In this document: positions 1 through 8,076 of the stretch, one piece after another
Layout: the number at the start of each line of letters is the position of its first letter
Position numbering within the stretch: the stretch's first letter is position 1
Assembly (NCBI GenBank): GCA_045635745.1
Contig: JAZTWG010000017.1
Coordinates: forward strand, 1 to 47,598
Source: SIG78 sp045635745
Lineage (GTDB): Bacteria; Verrucomicrobiota; Lentisphaeria; Victivallales; Victivallaceae
DNA length: 47,598 bases
Direction: 5' to 3'
Program-made: the position numbers and the translations under genes
The notes under the pieces: generated by a model
The model's input: the letters and a program-made list of their open reading frames with translations, nothing else
Databases searched by the model: none
What the model was told of the DNA's origin: nothing

Positions 1-672
1 ACCGTAGTCTCCAACCAGACCGCCAGCAGTATCTTTCTGGTGGCAAGAGATTTCAAGAAAATGCAGGTGTGGGTATCGGTCAACGAAGCTGACGTCGGGG
101 CGATCAAACCGGGAATGAAAGTGATTTTTTCCTGCGATGCATTCCCCAATATGGAATTTACCGGCAGTGTTCACCGGCTGCGGCTCAATGCCACACTTTC
201 CAGCAACGTGGTGACTTATATCGTGGAAGTGAATGCCGATAATAAAAGCGGCAAACTCATACCTTATCTGACCGCCAATGTCAAGTTTGTCCGCGCCGAA
301 GAGCTCAATGCGCTTACGGTGCCGGTCAATGCGCTGCGTTTTATGCCGCCGCCCGAGCTGCAGCTGGCTCCGGCTCCGGAAGTCAATCGGCGCGAAGGCG
401 TGCTCTGGCTGGCTGCTGCCGGCGGCAAAGTGCGTCCGGTCAAGGTCAGACTCGGCTTGACCAACAACATCATTACCGCCGTGAAAAGCGACGAAATCAA
501 AGCCGGCGATACGATCGTTACCGGCATAACCCGTCAGGCTCCCGGTGCGTCCCGGATGTCCGATGGTTCGACTAAAAACCCGTTTATGCCCAACATGCCC
601 AAACGCCGCGCCCGGGGCAGCGCCGGTCAGCGCGAACGCGCCGCTGAACGGGCAAGACAAGGCGGCAAATAA
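1..672 (+). CDS. macA: MacA-like periplasmic adaptor of a MacAB-type efflux pump (5' end missing)
   Basis: This is the C-terminal 223 residues of a membrane-fusion (HlyD/MacA) adaptor, which bridges an inner-membrane MacB-type transporter and an outer-membrane channel in the periplasm. The frame is open from base 1, so the gene begins outside the window; a GTG at 40 is internal. The start reads VVSNQTASSIF followed by MQVWVSVNEADVG, the conserved beta-barrel stretch of MacA proteins, and IKPGMKVIF follows. The C-terminal quarter (PNMPKRRARGSAGQ) is basic and low in complexity, longer than in E. coli MacA. The ATPase gene begins 20 bases downstream, so the three genes form one operon. Family assignment is secure; the transported substrate is unknown. 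Confidence 0.9.
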   Translation, partial: TVVSNQTASSIFLVARDFKKMQVWVSVNEADVGAIKPGMKVIFSCDAFPNMEFTGSVHRLRLNATLSSNVVTYIVEVNADNKSGKLIPYLTANVKFVRAEELNALTVPVNALRFMPPPELQLAPAPEVNRREGVLWLAAAGGKVRPVKVRLGLTNNIITAVKSDEIKAGDTIVTGITRQAPGASRMSDGSTKNPFMPNMPKRRARGSAGQRERAAERARQGGK

Positions 673-692
673 GGCCGGAACGGAGTTGCTTT

Positions 693-1394
693 ATGGGTAA
701 GCTCATTGAACTCAAGGATATTTACAAGACCTACTTTCTCGGCGAAATAGATGTGCCGGTTTTGAAAGGTATTACGCTGGATATCGAACATGGCGAGTAT
801 GTGGCGCTGATGGGCGCTTCCGGCTCCGGCAAAAGTACCCTTATGAATATATTGGGTTGTCTTGACCGGCCGACTTCCGGCGATTATCTGCTGGAAGGCG
901 AAGAATTGGGCCGGGCCTCCGGCGACCGCCGGGCCATGATACGCAACCGCAAGATCGGGTTTGTTTTCCAGAACTTCAATCTGCTGCCGCGTACCAGCGC
1001 GCTGGAAAATGTGATCATGCCGCTGAATTACACCAATAATTCGCTTTCGCGCAGCGAGTGCCGCAAACGCGGTTTGGAAGCGCTCGACCAAGTGGGGATC
1101 GCCGACCGGGCGGGGCATCACCCTTCGCAGCTTTCCGGCGGTCAGCAGCAGCGCGTGGCGATCGCCCGGGCGCTGATCAACCGTCCGCCGCTGCTTTTTG
1201 CCGACGAGCCGACCGGTAATCTGGATTCGCACACCAGTGTGGAAGTTATGGAAATGTTCAGCAAGCTCAATGCCGAAGGCATCACCGTAATACTTGTAAC
1301 TCACAGCGAAGAGATCGCCAACTATGCCAAGCGCACTATTCATGTGAGCGACGGCACGGTGATCTCCGGGGCGTTCAAGAGCAAAGGAGCGTAA
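693..1394 (+). CDS. macB: MacB/LolD-type ABC transporter ATP-binding protein
   Basis: A 233-residue ATPase that powers a MacB-type exporter from the cytoplasmic face. Walker A is GASGSGKST at residues 41-49, the Q-loop is FVFQNFNLLPR near 90-100, the ABC signature is LSGGQQQR at 147-154 and Walker B is LLFADEP at 167-173, followed by TGNLD. This pattern is that of the MacB/LolD/FtsE subfamily. The ATG has a GGAG element about seven bases upstream. In E. coli MacB the ATPase and permease are one polypeptide; here the permease is a separate gene three bases downstream, as in many split MacAB systems. No odd residues are seen. The cargo (macrolide, peptide or lipoprotein) cannot be told from sequence. 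Confidence 0.93.
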   Translation: MGKLIELKDIYKTYFLGEIDVPVLKGITLDIEHGEYVALMGASGSGKSTLMNILGCLDRPTSGDYLLEGEELGRASGDRRAMIRNRKIGFVFQNFNLLPRTSALENVIMPLNYTNNSLSRSECRKRGLEALDQVGIADRAGHHPSQLSGGQQQRVAIARALINRPPLLFADEPTGNLDSHTSVEVMEMFSKLNAEGITVILVTHSEEIANYAKRTIHVSDGTVISGAFKSKGA

Positions 1395-1397
1395 AAT

Positions 1398-2759
1398 ATG
1401 CGTACAACTACAACTATCCGCATGTCGCTTATATCGCTCAAGCGCAATCCCACCCGCACCATGCTTACCATGCTGGGGATCATCATCGGTATTGCCGCAG
1501 TTATAACTATGATGGAGATCGGCAACGGCTCCAAAACCTCGATCCGTACTTCTATTGAAAAAATGGGCGCCAATTCAGTTATGGTCATGCCCGGCAGTAT
1601 GCGCCCGCCGGGGGGCGCCAGAGTCGGTGCCGGCAACGCGGTGTCGCTGGTTCCGGCCGATGCCGATGCCATTGGCAGCGAGTGTCCCAGTGTGGGGGCA
1701 TATTCGCCGGTGGTGCGCGGTTCGGGGATCCATGTGGTCTTCGGCAATGTGGATTGGGAACCGGGCAATATTTACGGTATAGCGCCGGCGTATCTGGATA
1801 TCCGCGCATGGGAGATCGCCGACGGCAGAGCATTCACCAATGCTGAAGTCGATGCCAATGCCCGGGTTTGTCTGGTAGGCAGCACCATTGTCAAAGAAGT
1901 CTTCGGCGGTATGTCGCCATTGGGTTGCGAACTGCGTATCGGCGAAGTTACTTTTGAAGTGGTGGGCGTGCTGAAAAGCAAAGGCGCCAATATGATGGGT
2001 ATGGATGAAGACGATTGTGTGTTCACTCCGTGGACAACTCTGCGTATGCGGGTAACGGGTCTGCGTTACGGCAACGCCACCAATACCTCCAGCACGATCG
2101 CCGATTCGCCGGGCAGCAAATTTGCCATCAGCGGTCTGGCGCTTTATCCGGAGCCGGACAGCCGGATAACCCGGGATCACTTGTTTTACTCCAAACACAC
2201 CCAGCTCAATCAGATCATTTTTTCGGCGGTTTCGGTCGAGAAAATACCCGATGCCACGCGGGAAGTATCGCAGCTTTTGCGTAAGCGTCACCGGCTGAAG
2301 ACCGAGCAGGAAGATGACTTCCGGGTCTTCAATTCGTCGGATTTTATGAATATGCTCAATCAGACCTCGACCCTGATGACCAATCTGCTGCTGGGCGTGG
2401 CGCTTTTGAGTCTGCTGGTCGGCGGGGTGGGGATCATGAATATCATGCTTGTATCGGTGACCGAACGCACCCGCGAAATCGGATTGCGTATGGCGGTGGG
2501 TGCCAGATCGCGCGATATACTCAAGCAGTTTCTTATCGAGTCGGTGGTGCTCTGTCTCTCCGGCGGTATTATCGGGATCCTGGCCGGACACGGCATGTCG
2601 CTGCTGATCGAAAAGATCGCCCGGTGGCCTATTGAAAGCAGTCCGGGGGCGGTAGCTGCGGCGGTGCTGGTATCGGCGACCGTGGGGATACTGTTCGGGT
2701 TTTATCCGGCATGGAAAGCTTCCAAACTCGACCCCATCGAAGCATTGCGCTACGAATGA
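1398..2759 (+). CDS. MacB-type ABC transporter permease (FtsX family)
   Basis: A 453-residue inner-membrane permease. A first membrane helix lies near residues 20-40 (MLTMLGIIIGIAAVITMMEI). A long periplasmic domain follows (about 45-315), and three helices close the protein (LLLGVALLSLLVGGVGIMN, then a helix near 380-405 and one near 420-440). The segment TERTREIGLRMAVGAR between the helices is the coupling motif of FtsX/MacB permeases, and the C-terminus ASKLDPIEALRYE is typical of the family. It partners the ATPase encoded three bases upstream and the adaptor before that. The next gene (cls) converges from the other strand with about 60 bases between; no clear terminator was found there. 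Confidence 0.93.
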   Translation: MRTTTTIRMSLISLKRNPTRTMLTMLGIIIGIAAVITMMEIGNGSKTSIRTSIEKMGANSVMVMPGSMRPPGGARVGAGNAVSLVPADADAIGSECPSVGAYSPVVRGSGIHVVFGNVDWEPGNIYGIAPAYLDIRAWEIADGRAFTNAEVDANARVCLVGSTIVKEVFGGMSPLGCELRIGEVTFEVVGVLKSKGANMMGMDEDDCVFTPWTTLRMRVTGLRYGNATNTSSTIADSPGSKFAISGLALYPEPDSRITRDHLFYSKHTQLNQIIFSAVSVEKIPDATREVSQLLRKRHRLKTEQEDDFRVFNSSDFMNMLNQTSTLMTNLLLGVALLSLLVGGVGIMNIMLVSVTERTREIGLRMAVGARSRDILKQFLIESVVLCLSGGIIGILAGHGMSLLIEKIARWPIESSPGAVAAAVLVSATVGILFGFYPAWKASKLDPIEALRYE

Positions 2760-2819
2760 AATCTGTTTCTGGTGCTTGTCAGAAATATACTCCGGCAGTC
2801 CCCGGATAGTTGCGTGCAG

Positions 2820-4310
2820 TTACAATACCGGGGTGAACAAAGCTGCAATACTGTTGACAAGCCGGCGCACTTTCGGGGTGCTGTTCAGGCGGTGAGCAGT
2901 CTGTTTGCGCGCCCCGGAAAATTCTTCGTGGAACTGCCGGATCATCTCCGGCGTGAAGTCTGAACCTTCAAAGGTGAAGTCGAGCTCAAAATTCAGGTAA
3001 AAACTGCGGCTGTCGCAGTTGCTTGACCCCATAAAACCCCATTCGGAATCCACCAGCAGGGCTTTGGTGTGCGAAAAGTATCCGAGTTTTTCGTAGATCG
3101 TTACTCCCGCTTCGTGCAGTTTGCGGTAAAAGTTTTGTGCGGCACAATCCACATAAAAGTGATTGTTTTTTCCGGGGACCACGACTCTTACATCCACACC
3201 GCGCGCCGCAGCCATGCACAATGCATCCACATAATCTTTGCCGGGAACAAAGTACGGAGTCAGGATCCACAACTCCTTTTCCGCCAGTGCCGCCGCTGCA
3301 AAAAAGAGTTTGCGTGTAGCTTCGCGCACATTGCCCGGACCGCCGGGAATTACCCGCACGGTGGCATTGCCGGTGCGCTGCAGCGGGGTGGTGTCGCCGG
3401 GAGAAAGCCAGTTCTTTTTCCGGCGGCGCACGGTATAAAGGTAATCGGTCAGAAAACTCATGGTCAGCTGTGCCACTGCCGGACCGGTGATGCGGCAATG
3501 CAGATCGTGTATATAGCGTGATGGCGGCACGTGTTTGAAGCGGGCGTTTTCTTCTGAAATATTCACCCCGCCCACATAAGCTGTCCGGCCATCGACCACC
3601 AGCAGCTTGCGGTGATTTCGCAACTGAAAGCGCCACGGAGCAAACAGATTTACCGGCGAAAATGCTTTGATTTTCAAATTATTCCGCTGCATACGCAGTT
3701 CACGGCGGAAATATTGGGAAAAATAACTTTTGAAACTGCCCAGACTGTCGAAAAGGATCTTTACATCCACTCCGGCGGCCGCCCGTTCGGTCAGCGCATC
3801 CATAAAAGCTTTGCCGACAGCATCACTGTTGAGTATATAGCTCTGGAGCCGGATGGATTTACCGGCATGACGTATATCTTCAAGCATCCGGGGGTAGACC
3901 GCCTGACCGTCTTTGAGTATTTCCAGCGTATTGCCTTCCAATGCCGGATAATCGGGGAAGAGCCGGTCCAGCATCTGCATTCTGGCGCTTTGAGCCGTTG
4001 CGCTGGAAACCTGGAAATCTTTGAGCGAGCGCTGCAGTTTCAGCAATTCTTCTCCGGCCCCGGATTTGCTTTGCAGATCATCGCGAAGCTGCAGAATGGC
4101 ATTATGCACATGTTCAATATTGGTTATGCCGAAAAATATATACCCAAGCAGTCCGATACCCGGCAGCAGCGTTACCAGCAAAAGCCAGAATGCCGCCTGC
4201 GGGGGATTTTCATGTTTGTTGACCAGAATATGGATCACCGCCGCCAGCTGAACGGCAACGATCAGCAGCGCTTGAACAATGTCAAATTCAATCGCCCAGT
4301 TGCTGAACAT
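2820..4310 (-). CDS. cls: Cardiolipin synthase (phospholipase D superfamily)
   Basis: A 496-residue membrane enzyme that condenses phosphatidylglycerol into cardiolipin. Two N-terminal membrane helices lie at about residues 10-30 and 40-62. Two HKD motifs follow, as expected for a PLD dimer within one chain: H233-K235-D240 (HRKLLVVDGRTAYVGG) and H414-K416-D421 (HTKALLVDSEWGFMGSSN). Length and layout match ClsA-type enzymes. The ATG at 4310 has GGAG seven bases upstream. It sits 19 bases after hisA on the same strand, so it is probably co-transcribed with it, although the two functions are unrelated. No missing catalytic residue was seen. Confidence 0.95.
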   Translation of the reverse strand: MFSNWAIEFDIVQALLIVAVQLAAVIHILVNKHENPPQAAFWLLLVTLLPGIGLLGYIFFGITNIEHVHNAILQLRDDLQSKSGAGEELLKLQRSLKDFQVSSATAQSARMQMLDRLFPDYPALEGNTLEILKDGQAVYPRMLEDIRHAGKSIRLQSYILNSDAVGKAFMDALTERAAAGVDVKILFDSLGSFKSYFSQYFRRELRMQRNNLKIKAFSPVNLFAPWRFQLRNHRKLLVVDGRTAYVGGVNISEENARFKHVPPSRYIHDLHCRITGPAVAQLTMSFLTDYLYTVRRRKKNWLSPGDTTPLQRTGNATVRVIPGGPGNVREATRKLFFAAAALAEKELWILTPYFVPGKDYVDALCMAAARGVDVRVVVPGKNNHFYVDCAAQNFYRKLHEAGVTIYEKLGYFSHTKALLVDSEWGFMGSSNCDSRSFYLNFELDFTFEGSDFTPEMIRQFHEEFSGARKQTAHRLNSTPKVRRLVNSIAALFTPVL

Positions 4311-4329
4311 AATTTGGCTCCGGTCTGGC

Positions 4330-5085
4330 TTAAATCGGCAGCGAAACGATTTTTTCGTAACTCAAATGTCCGCCGAAAATATCCAGCGCGCTGCCTACGG
4401 TGTAGTCGATTTTACCGGAGCCTTCGCGCCGGATGAGCTCTATATCGTCATAACTGCTTATGCCGCCGGCGTACACACAAGGCAGGGGAGATATATCGGC
4501 CAGCAGTTTTACTATATAAGAATCCACTCCGGACATCTTGCCTTCCATATCTACGGCGTGAATGAGAAATTCAGTGCAGTATTGACTCAATTTCTGCAAG
4601 GTATCCGCATTGACTTCCAGCGTGGTGAAATCCTGCCAGCGGTTGAAGACCACCATATATTTGCTGCCGGAAACTTTCCGGCAACTCAAATCAATGACCA
4701 GTTCTTCCGGGGAGAGCACTTTCATGAGTTCATCCAGCCGCGCAAAGGATATATCGCCGTTTTCAATGAGATAACTCGTTACGATCACCTGCGATGCGCC
4801 GGCATCGAGGTATTTGCGGGCATTGCCGGGATTGATCCCGCCGCCCAGCTGCAGCCCCCCCGGATAGCTTTGCAATGCGAGCATGGCGGCTTCTTCGTTG
4901 CCGGGGCCGAGCATGATAACGTGTCCGCCGGTGAGTTTGTCGCGCTGATACATTTTTGCGTAATATGCCGAATCGTATTCGCTTTCAAAGTTGGTACGCA
5001 AATCGGCACCATCATCGCGCAGCGAACCGCCGACAATTTGTTTGACTTTATTGTTGTGCAAATCTATGCAGGGACGGAAACGCAT
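4330..5085 (-). CDS. hisA: Eukaryote-type HisA: ProFAR isomerase of histidine biosynthesis
   Basis: A 251-residue (beta/alpha)8 enzyme for the Amadori rearrangement of ProFAR to PRFAR in histidine synthesis. The sequence follows the fungal/plant HIS6/HISN3 pattern rather than ordinary bacterial HisA: RPCIDLHNNKVKQIVGG at the start, HVIMLGPGNEEAA, LQLGGGIN, VIDLSCRK and VYAGGISSYDDIELI. The likely catalytic acids are D8 and D132. The ATG at 5085 is preferred because AAGAG lies 8-10 bases before it; a GTG nine bases earlier is possible. No other his gene is nearby. Two hairpins separate it from the upstream GH2 gene, and cls follows after 19 bases. Enzyme identity is confident; the eukaryotic-type affiliation is by recognition of motifs. 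Confidence 0.88.
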   Translation of the reverse strand: MRFRPCIDLHNNKVKQIVGGSLRDDGADLRTNFESEYDSAYYAKMYQRDKLTGGHVIMLGPGNEEAAMLALQSYPGGLQLGGGINPGNARKYLDAGASQVIVTSYLIENGDISFARLDELMKVLSPEELVIDLSCRKVSGSKYMVVFNRWQDFTTLEVNADTLQKLSQYCTEFLIHAVDMEGKMSGVDSYIVKLLADISPLPCVYAGGISSYDDIELIRREGSGKIDYTVGSALDIFGGHLSYEKIVSLPI

Positions 5086-5116
5086 TTCAATCACTCTTTT
5101 GTATTTTTACTGTTGA

Positions 5117-5178
5117 CCGGTTGGGCACCATTGAAGCACTCAATGATGCCCAACCGGCCCTCCGCCGCCACGGCGGAG
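5117..5178. other. Two adjacent intergenic hairpins between the GH2 gene and hisA
   Basis: The first hairpin pairs CCGGTTGGGCA (5117-5127) with TGCCCAACCGG (5147-5157) and continues inward with CATTGA/TCAATG around a five-base loop, broken by one mismatch. The second pairs CTCCGCCG (5160-5167) with CGGCGGAG (5171-5178) around CCA. Neither has a T-tract on either strand, so a classic intrinsic terminator is not supported. Position in the 123-base gap downstream of the GH2 stop suggests transcript-end protection or a pause site for the minus-strand operon. Confidence 0.6.
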
Positions 5179-5208
5179 AACCGGAATTTCAGTTAAAAGA
5201 CCGGAAAA

Positions 5209-7818
5209 TTATTTATCGTCTTTTACTTCTTCGGTCGAAAGTTTGGTTGACTGGTTCTTGTAGTAGTAATCCTGAACCTTGACCTCTTCGCCGATGTAGT
5301 CGAGAGCATCCTGCCAGTATTTGCGGGATTCAAGCGGCTCTTCATCCAGCTGCCAGTACTGACTCATACGGCGTTCTTTGATGATCGGAGCTTTGCCCTG
5401 CGCCAGCAGATATTTTGCAAATTCCTTGCCGGAAATTTCCGCCTTGGGAGCAAACTTGCTGCTGGCAAGATAACGCATGATCGACTCAAACATACCGACA
5501 GTTTCCGGATCGTTATTGTTCAAACCGGTGAAGTTGAACGCGGTGATGAACAAACGGCCTTTGCCGACTTTGAGTTCCATCATGTAAGCAAACTTACGCA
5601 TGGTGTAAGCCGGCTGGAGTTCCGAAAGCTGGAACAGATGTACGTCGTAGCGGTCGCGCACGGCACGGTCCACGCCTTCCATGATCGGAGCAACTTTTAC
5701 CGGGAAAGTATCGAGAATGATCTTGTCGGAGTCGTTGATCAGATTGGCAAACTGCATATCCACAAAGCCATCGTTCGGGAAGCCGGCGAGAGCACCGGAT
5801 TTACGCATAAAGGCACCCGAGTTGTGCCCGCGGTCCCAGATGATCGCCTTGAAGCGTTCCCAGATGGCCGGCAGATAATACTTTTCTTTGGCTGCACGCA
5901 CTTTACGGTCGCGGGTGATCGGCACGCGGTACATGACCCACGCATCGCCGCCTTCAGTAACATGATCGATCAGTTTTTTGCTGAAACGGTTGGAGATCAT
6001 GAGTTTGGCGTCGTCGTTCTGCACCAGCTGCGGATAACGCACGGAGGGAGCAACTTCGGCCAGATCCATGTTGACTTCCATCTTCGGCAATGCGGCGGCA
6101 TTGTTCGGGAAGGTCCACAGATTCCAGGAGTTATCGACCACAACTTCGCCATTTTCGTTGATCAGTTCAAAGACCAGAGTGTAAGCCTGCGGTTTGCCGG
6201 TCTTCGGGAATTTGAGAGTGACTTCACAAATTTCATGACGGCCGCGTTCGGTCAGGTTGATGTTGGGCATGTCGCCGGTAAAGACGGTGTCGCCCTTGCT
6301 GTTTTTCAGCGCAAAACGGAAGACCATTTCGCCGGAGAGTTCAGCCGAGAAGTGCGAAACCATTGCCGGAATCAGGAATTTTTCGCCTTCAAAGAATACG
6401 CGTCTGGGCATATCGGCCAGTACCACGGTATCGCCGTTGAACTTGCGGAAAGCCACATCATCGATACCCTTTTTGTCGTCAAAGCAGTCAACAATACCAT
6501 TGCTGTTTTCGTAACGGTCGGTATCGCAGAACTGCAGGAAGTGGTAACCGCTCAAAATCTTGCTGCGGCGGCTGGCTTCCAGACCGAGTTTCCAGCTCAG
6601 GAACTGGAAGCGGTCGGAGGCTTTCTTCATGGTGGCGTAATCTTTTTTGCTGAAGCCCTTGAGCTTGGCAAGTTTCTTGAGTTCGCCGATCCACCAGGGT
6701 TTCTTTTCCGGGCAGTATTTGTCGAACTTGGCTTCCAGCGCATCCAGGTCGCGCAAACCGGCATAGTGGCAGATTTCGTGGGCCAGCACCGGACGGCGGC
6801 TCGGAACTTTGCGGGCGATCTTCCAATCTTCATCGTCTTCGGCATTCTTTTCGATCATGGGGATGCCGGAAGCGGAACCGGAGATGATCCAGTTCTGGGG
6901 GTTTTCAAACATATTGTAGCTGTGGCCCCAGGGATAGAAGTAGCTCATGTGCTGGACGTCGAGGTCCACGCTGTTGCGGTCGAATTCGCCGCGGCTGCAG
7001 GTATCCAGGAAGAAACGGGTGGGGTCGTACTTGTGGGTCATATCGTAGAATTCCTGACAGATCGGGTTCCGTCCGGGATGGTCGATTTCGTTACCCATGC
7101 AGTAAACCATCAAGCTGGTGCTGTTACGCAAACGCAGGAGCATTTCGATCCATTCGTCGGCGTTCATCAGGCGGTTGCGGCTTTCCATCTTGGCGCGTTC
7201 TTTCTGATAACGGCCGTAGTATTTACGCATTTCCACATGGATGAGGATACCCAGCTCGTCAGCAGCTTCAAAGCATTCGATCGGCGGTACAAAGCTGTGG
7301 AAGCGGATAAAGTTGAAGCCGTAATCCTTCATCTGGCGCATATACTTTGCATAGTATTCGTACATGCCGAGGTTGGCCAGATCCGGATGGTCGTGGGCTT
7401 CGCGGCCGCGGATCACACCGCGCAGGAAGAGTTTTTCGTTGTTCAGATAAAAGGATTCTTTATCAACAGAGAATTTGCGCATACCGAAGCGGATAAGAGC
7501 GTCTTTTTCTTTGCCGTTGACCGTCAGTGTGGTCTTGAACTGGTAAAGATAGGGGGTGTTGACATTCCACGGTTTGAAATCTTCGATTGCCTCGGTGGTG
7601 GTGAACACTTCGCCGGCCTTGGGGGCTTTGGCGCTGCCGGAGGCGATCACTTTGCCGTTGTCGATAACTTCCCAGGCGATCTTGCTCACGCCTTCGGCAA
7701 CGGTGATCTGCATGGCCACTTTGCCTTCGTCGAACATCGGGTAGACGAAGATGTCCTCAAATTCCGGTCCCCATATATTCTTGGGAACTTCGGTAACAAA
7801 CTTAAATTCTTCTGCCAT
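5209..7818 (-). CDS. Glycoside hydrolase family 2-like enzyme (no signal peptide)
   Basis: An 869-residue protein of the GH2 type, which removes a terminal sugar (galactose, glucuronate, mannose or related). A beta-sandwich with KPWNVNTPYLYQFKTTL and FGMRKFSVD precedes a TIM barrel beginning FYLNNEKLFLRGV. The barrel carries GFNFIRFHSFVPP and the acid/base motif YCMGNEIDHPG; HEICHYAG later in the barrel is the probable nucleophile region. The last 300 residues look like beta domains plus a GATase-like segment (KLMISNRFSKKL). The ATG at 7818 is chosen for AAGGA seven bases upstream and because a promoter lies at 7908-7935, inside any longer frame. No signal peptide is seen, so it probably acts on imported oligosaccharides. 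Substrate unknown. Confidence 0.82.
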   Translation of the reverse strand: MAEEFKFVTEVPKNIWGPEFEDIFVYPMFDEGKVAMQITVAEGVSKIAWEVIDNGKVIASGSAKAPKAGEVFTTTEAIEDFKPWNVNTPYLYQFKTTLTVNGKEKDALIRFGMRKFSVDKESFYLNNEKLFLRGVIRGREAHDHPDLANLGMYEYYAKYMRQMKDYGFNFIRFHSFVPPIECFEAADELGILIHVEMRKYYGRYQKERAKMESRNRLMNADEWIEMLLRLRNSTSLMVYCMGNEIDHPGRNPICQEFYDMTHKYDPTRFFLDTCSRGEFDRNSVDLDVQHMSYFYPWGHSYNMFENPQNWIISGSASGIPMIEKNAEDDEDWKIARKVPSRRPVLAHEICHYAGLRDLDALEAKFDKYCPEKKPWWIGELKKLAKLKGFSKKDYATMKKASDRFQFLSWKLGLEASRRSKILSGYHFLQFCDTDRYENSNGIVDCFDDKKGIDDVAFRKFNGDTVVLADMPRRVFFEGEKFLIPAMVSHFSAELSGEMVFRFALKNSKGDTVFTGDMPNINLTERGRHEICEVTLKFPKTGKPQAYTLVFELINENGEVVVDNSWNLWTFPNNAAALPKMEVNMDLAEVAPSVRYPQLVQNDDAKLMISNRFSKKLIDHVTEGGDAWVMYRVPITRDRKVRAAKEKYYLPAIWERFKAIIWDRGHNSGAFMRKSGALAGFPNDGFVDMQFANLINDSDKIILDTFPVKVAPIMEGVDRAVRDRYDVHLFQLSELQPAYTMRKFAYMMELKVGKGRLFITAFNFTGLNNNDPETVGMFESIMRYLASSKFAPKAEISGKEFAKYLLAQGKAPIIKERRMSQYWQLDEEPLESRKYWQDALDYIGEEVKVQDYYYKNQSTKLSTEEVKDDK

Positions 7819-7907
7819 AATTTTTTCCTTTCTCATGCAGTTGAATTGATTGCTGTTGTATATATCAAAAATTTTAAACAATAATCCTGAATATACTTGA
7901 ATATAAT

Positions 7908-7935
7908 ATAATAGCTTTTTTTGTGTTTTTTGCAA
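7908..7935 (-). promoter_or_regulatory. Predicted promoter of the GH2 gene
   Basis: Read on the minus strand, TTGCAA (7935-7930) is followed after 16 bases by TATTAT (7913-7908), about 90 bases before the GH2 ATG. It matches the promoter form seen before several other units in this window. Confidence 0.5.
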
Positions 7936-8076
7936 GTTTTTATCGTTTGAAAAAGAACTTTTTTAACAGAAAAATGGAAACTTTTTCTGCTCAAAGCGCA
8001 AGCGGTAAGCCGGGTGCTTTGTACTTGATGTTGACAAATTACATTTTTACCAACCAGCAAAACACAGGAGTTTTAT

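Noticed and set aside
2760..2819. Terminator between the MacB permease and cls
   Set aside because: Only weak CCGG-type pairings without a T-tract were found.
5638..7884. A 748-codon open frame opposite the GH2 gene
   Set aside because: Antisense artefact of the same kind; composition is Phe/Val/His-rich without domain motifs.
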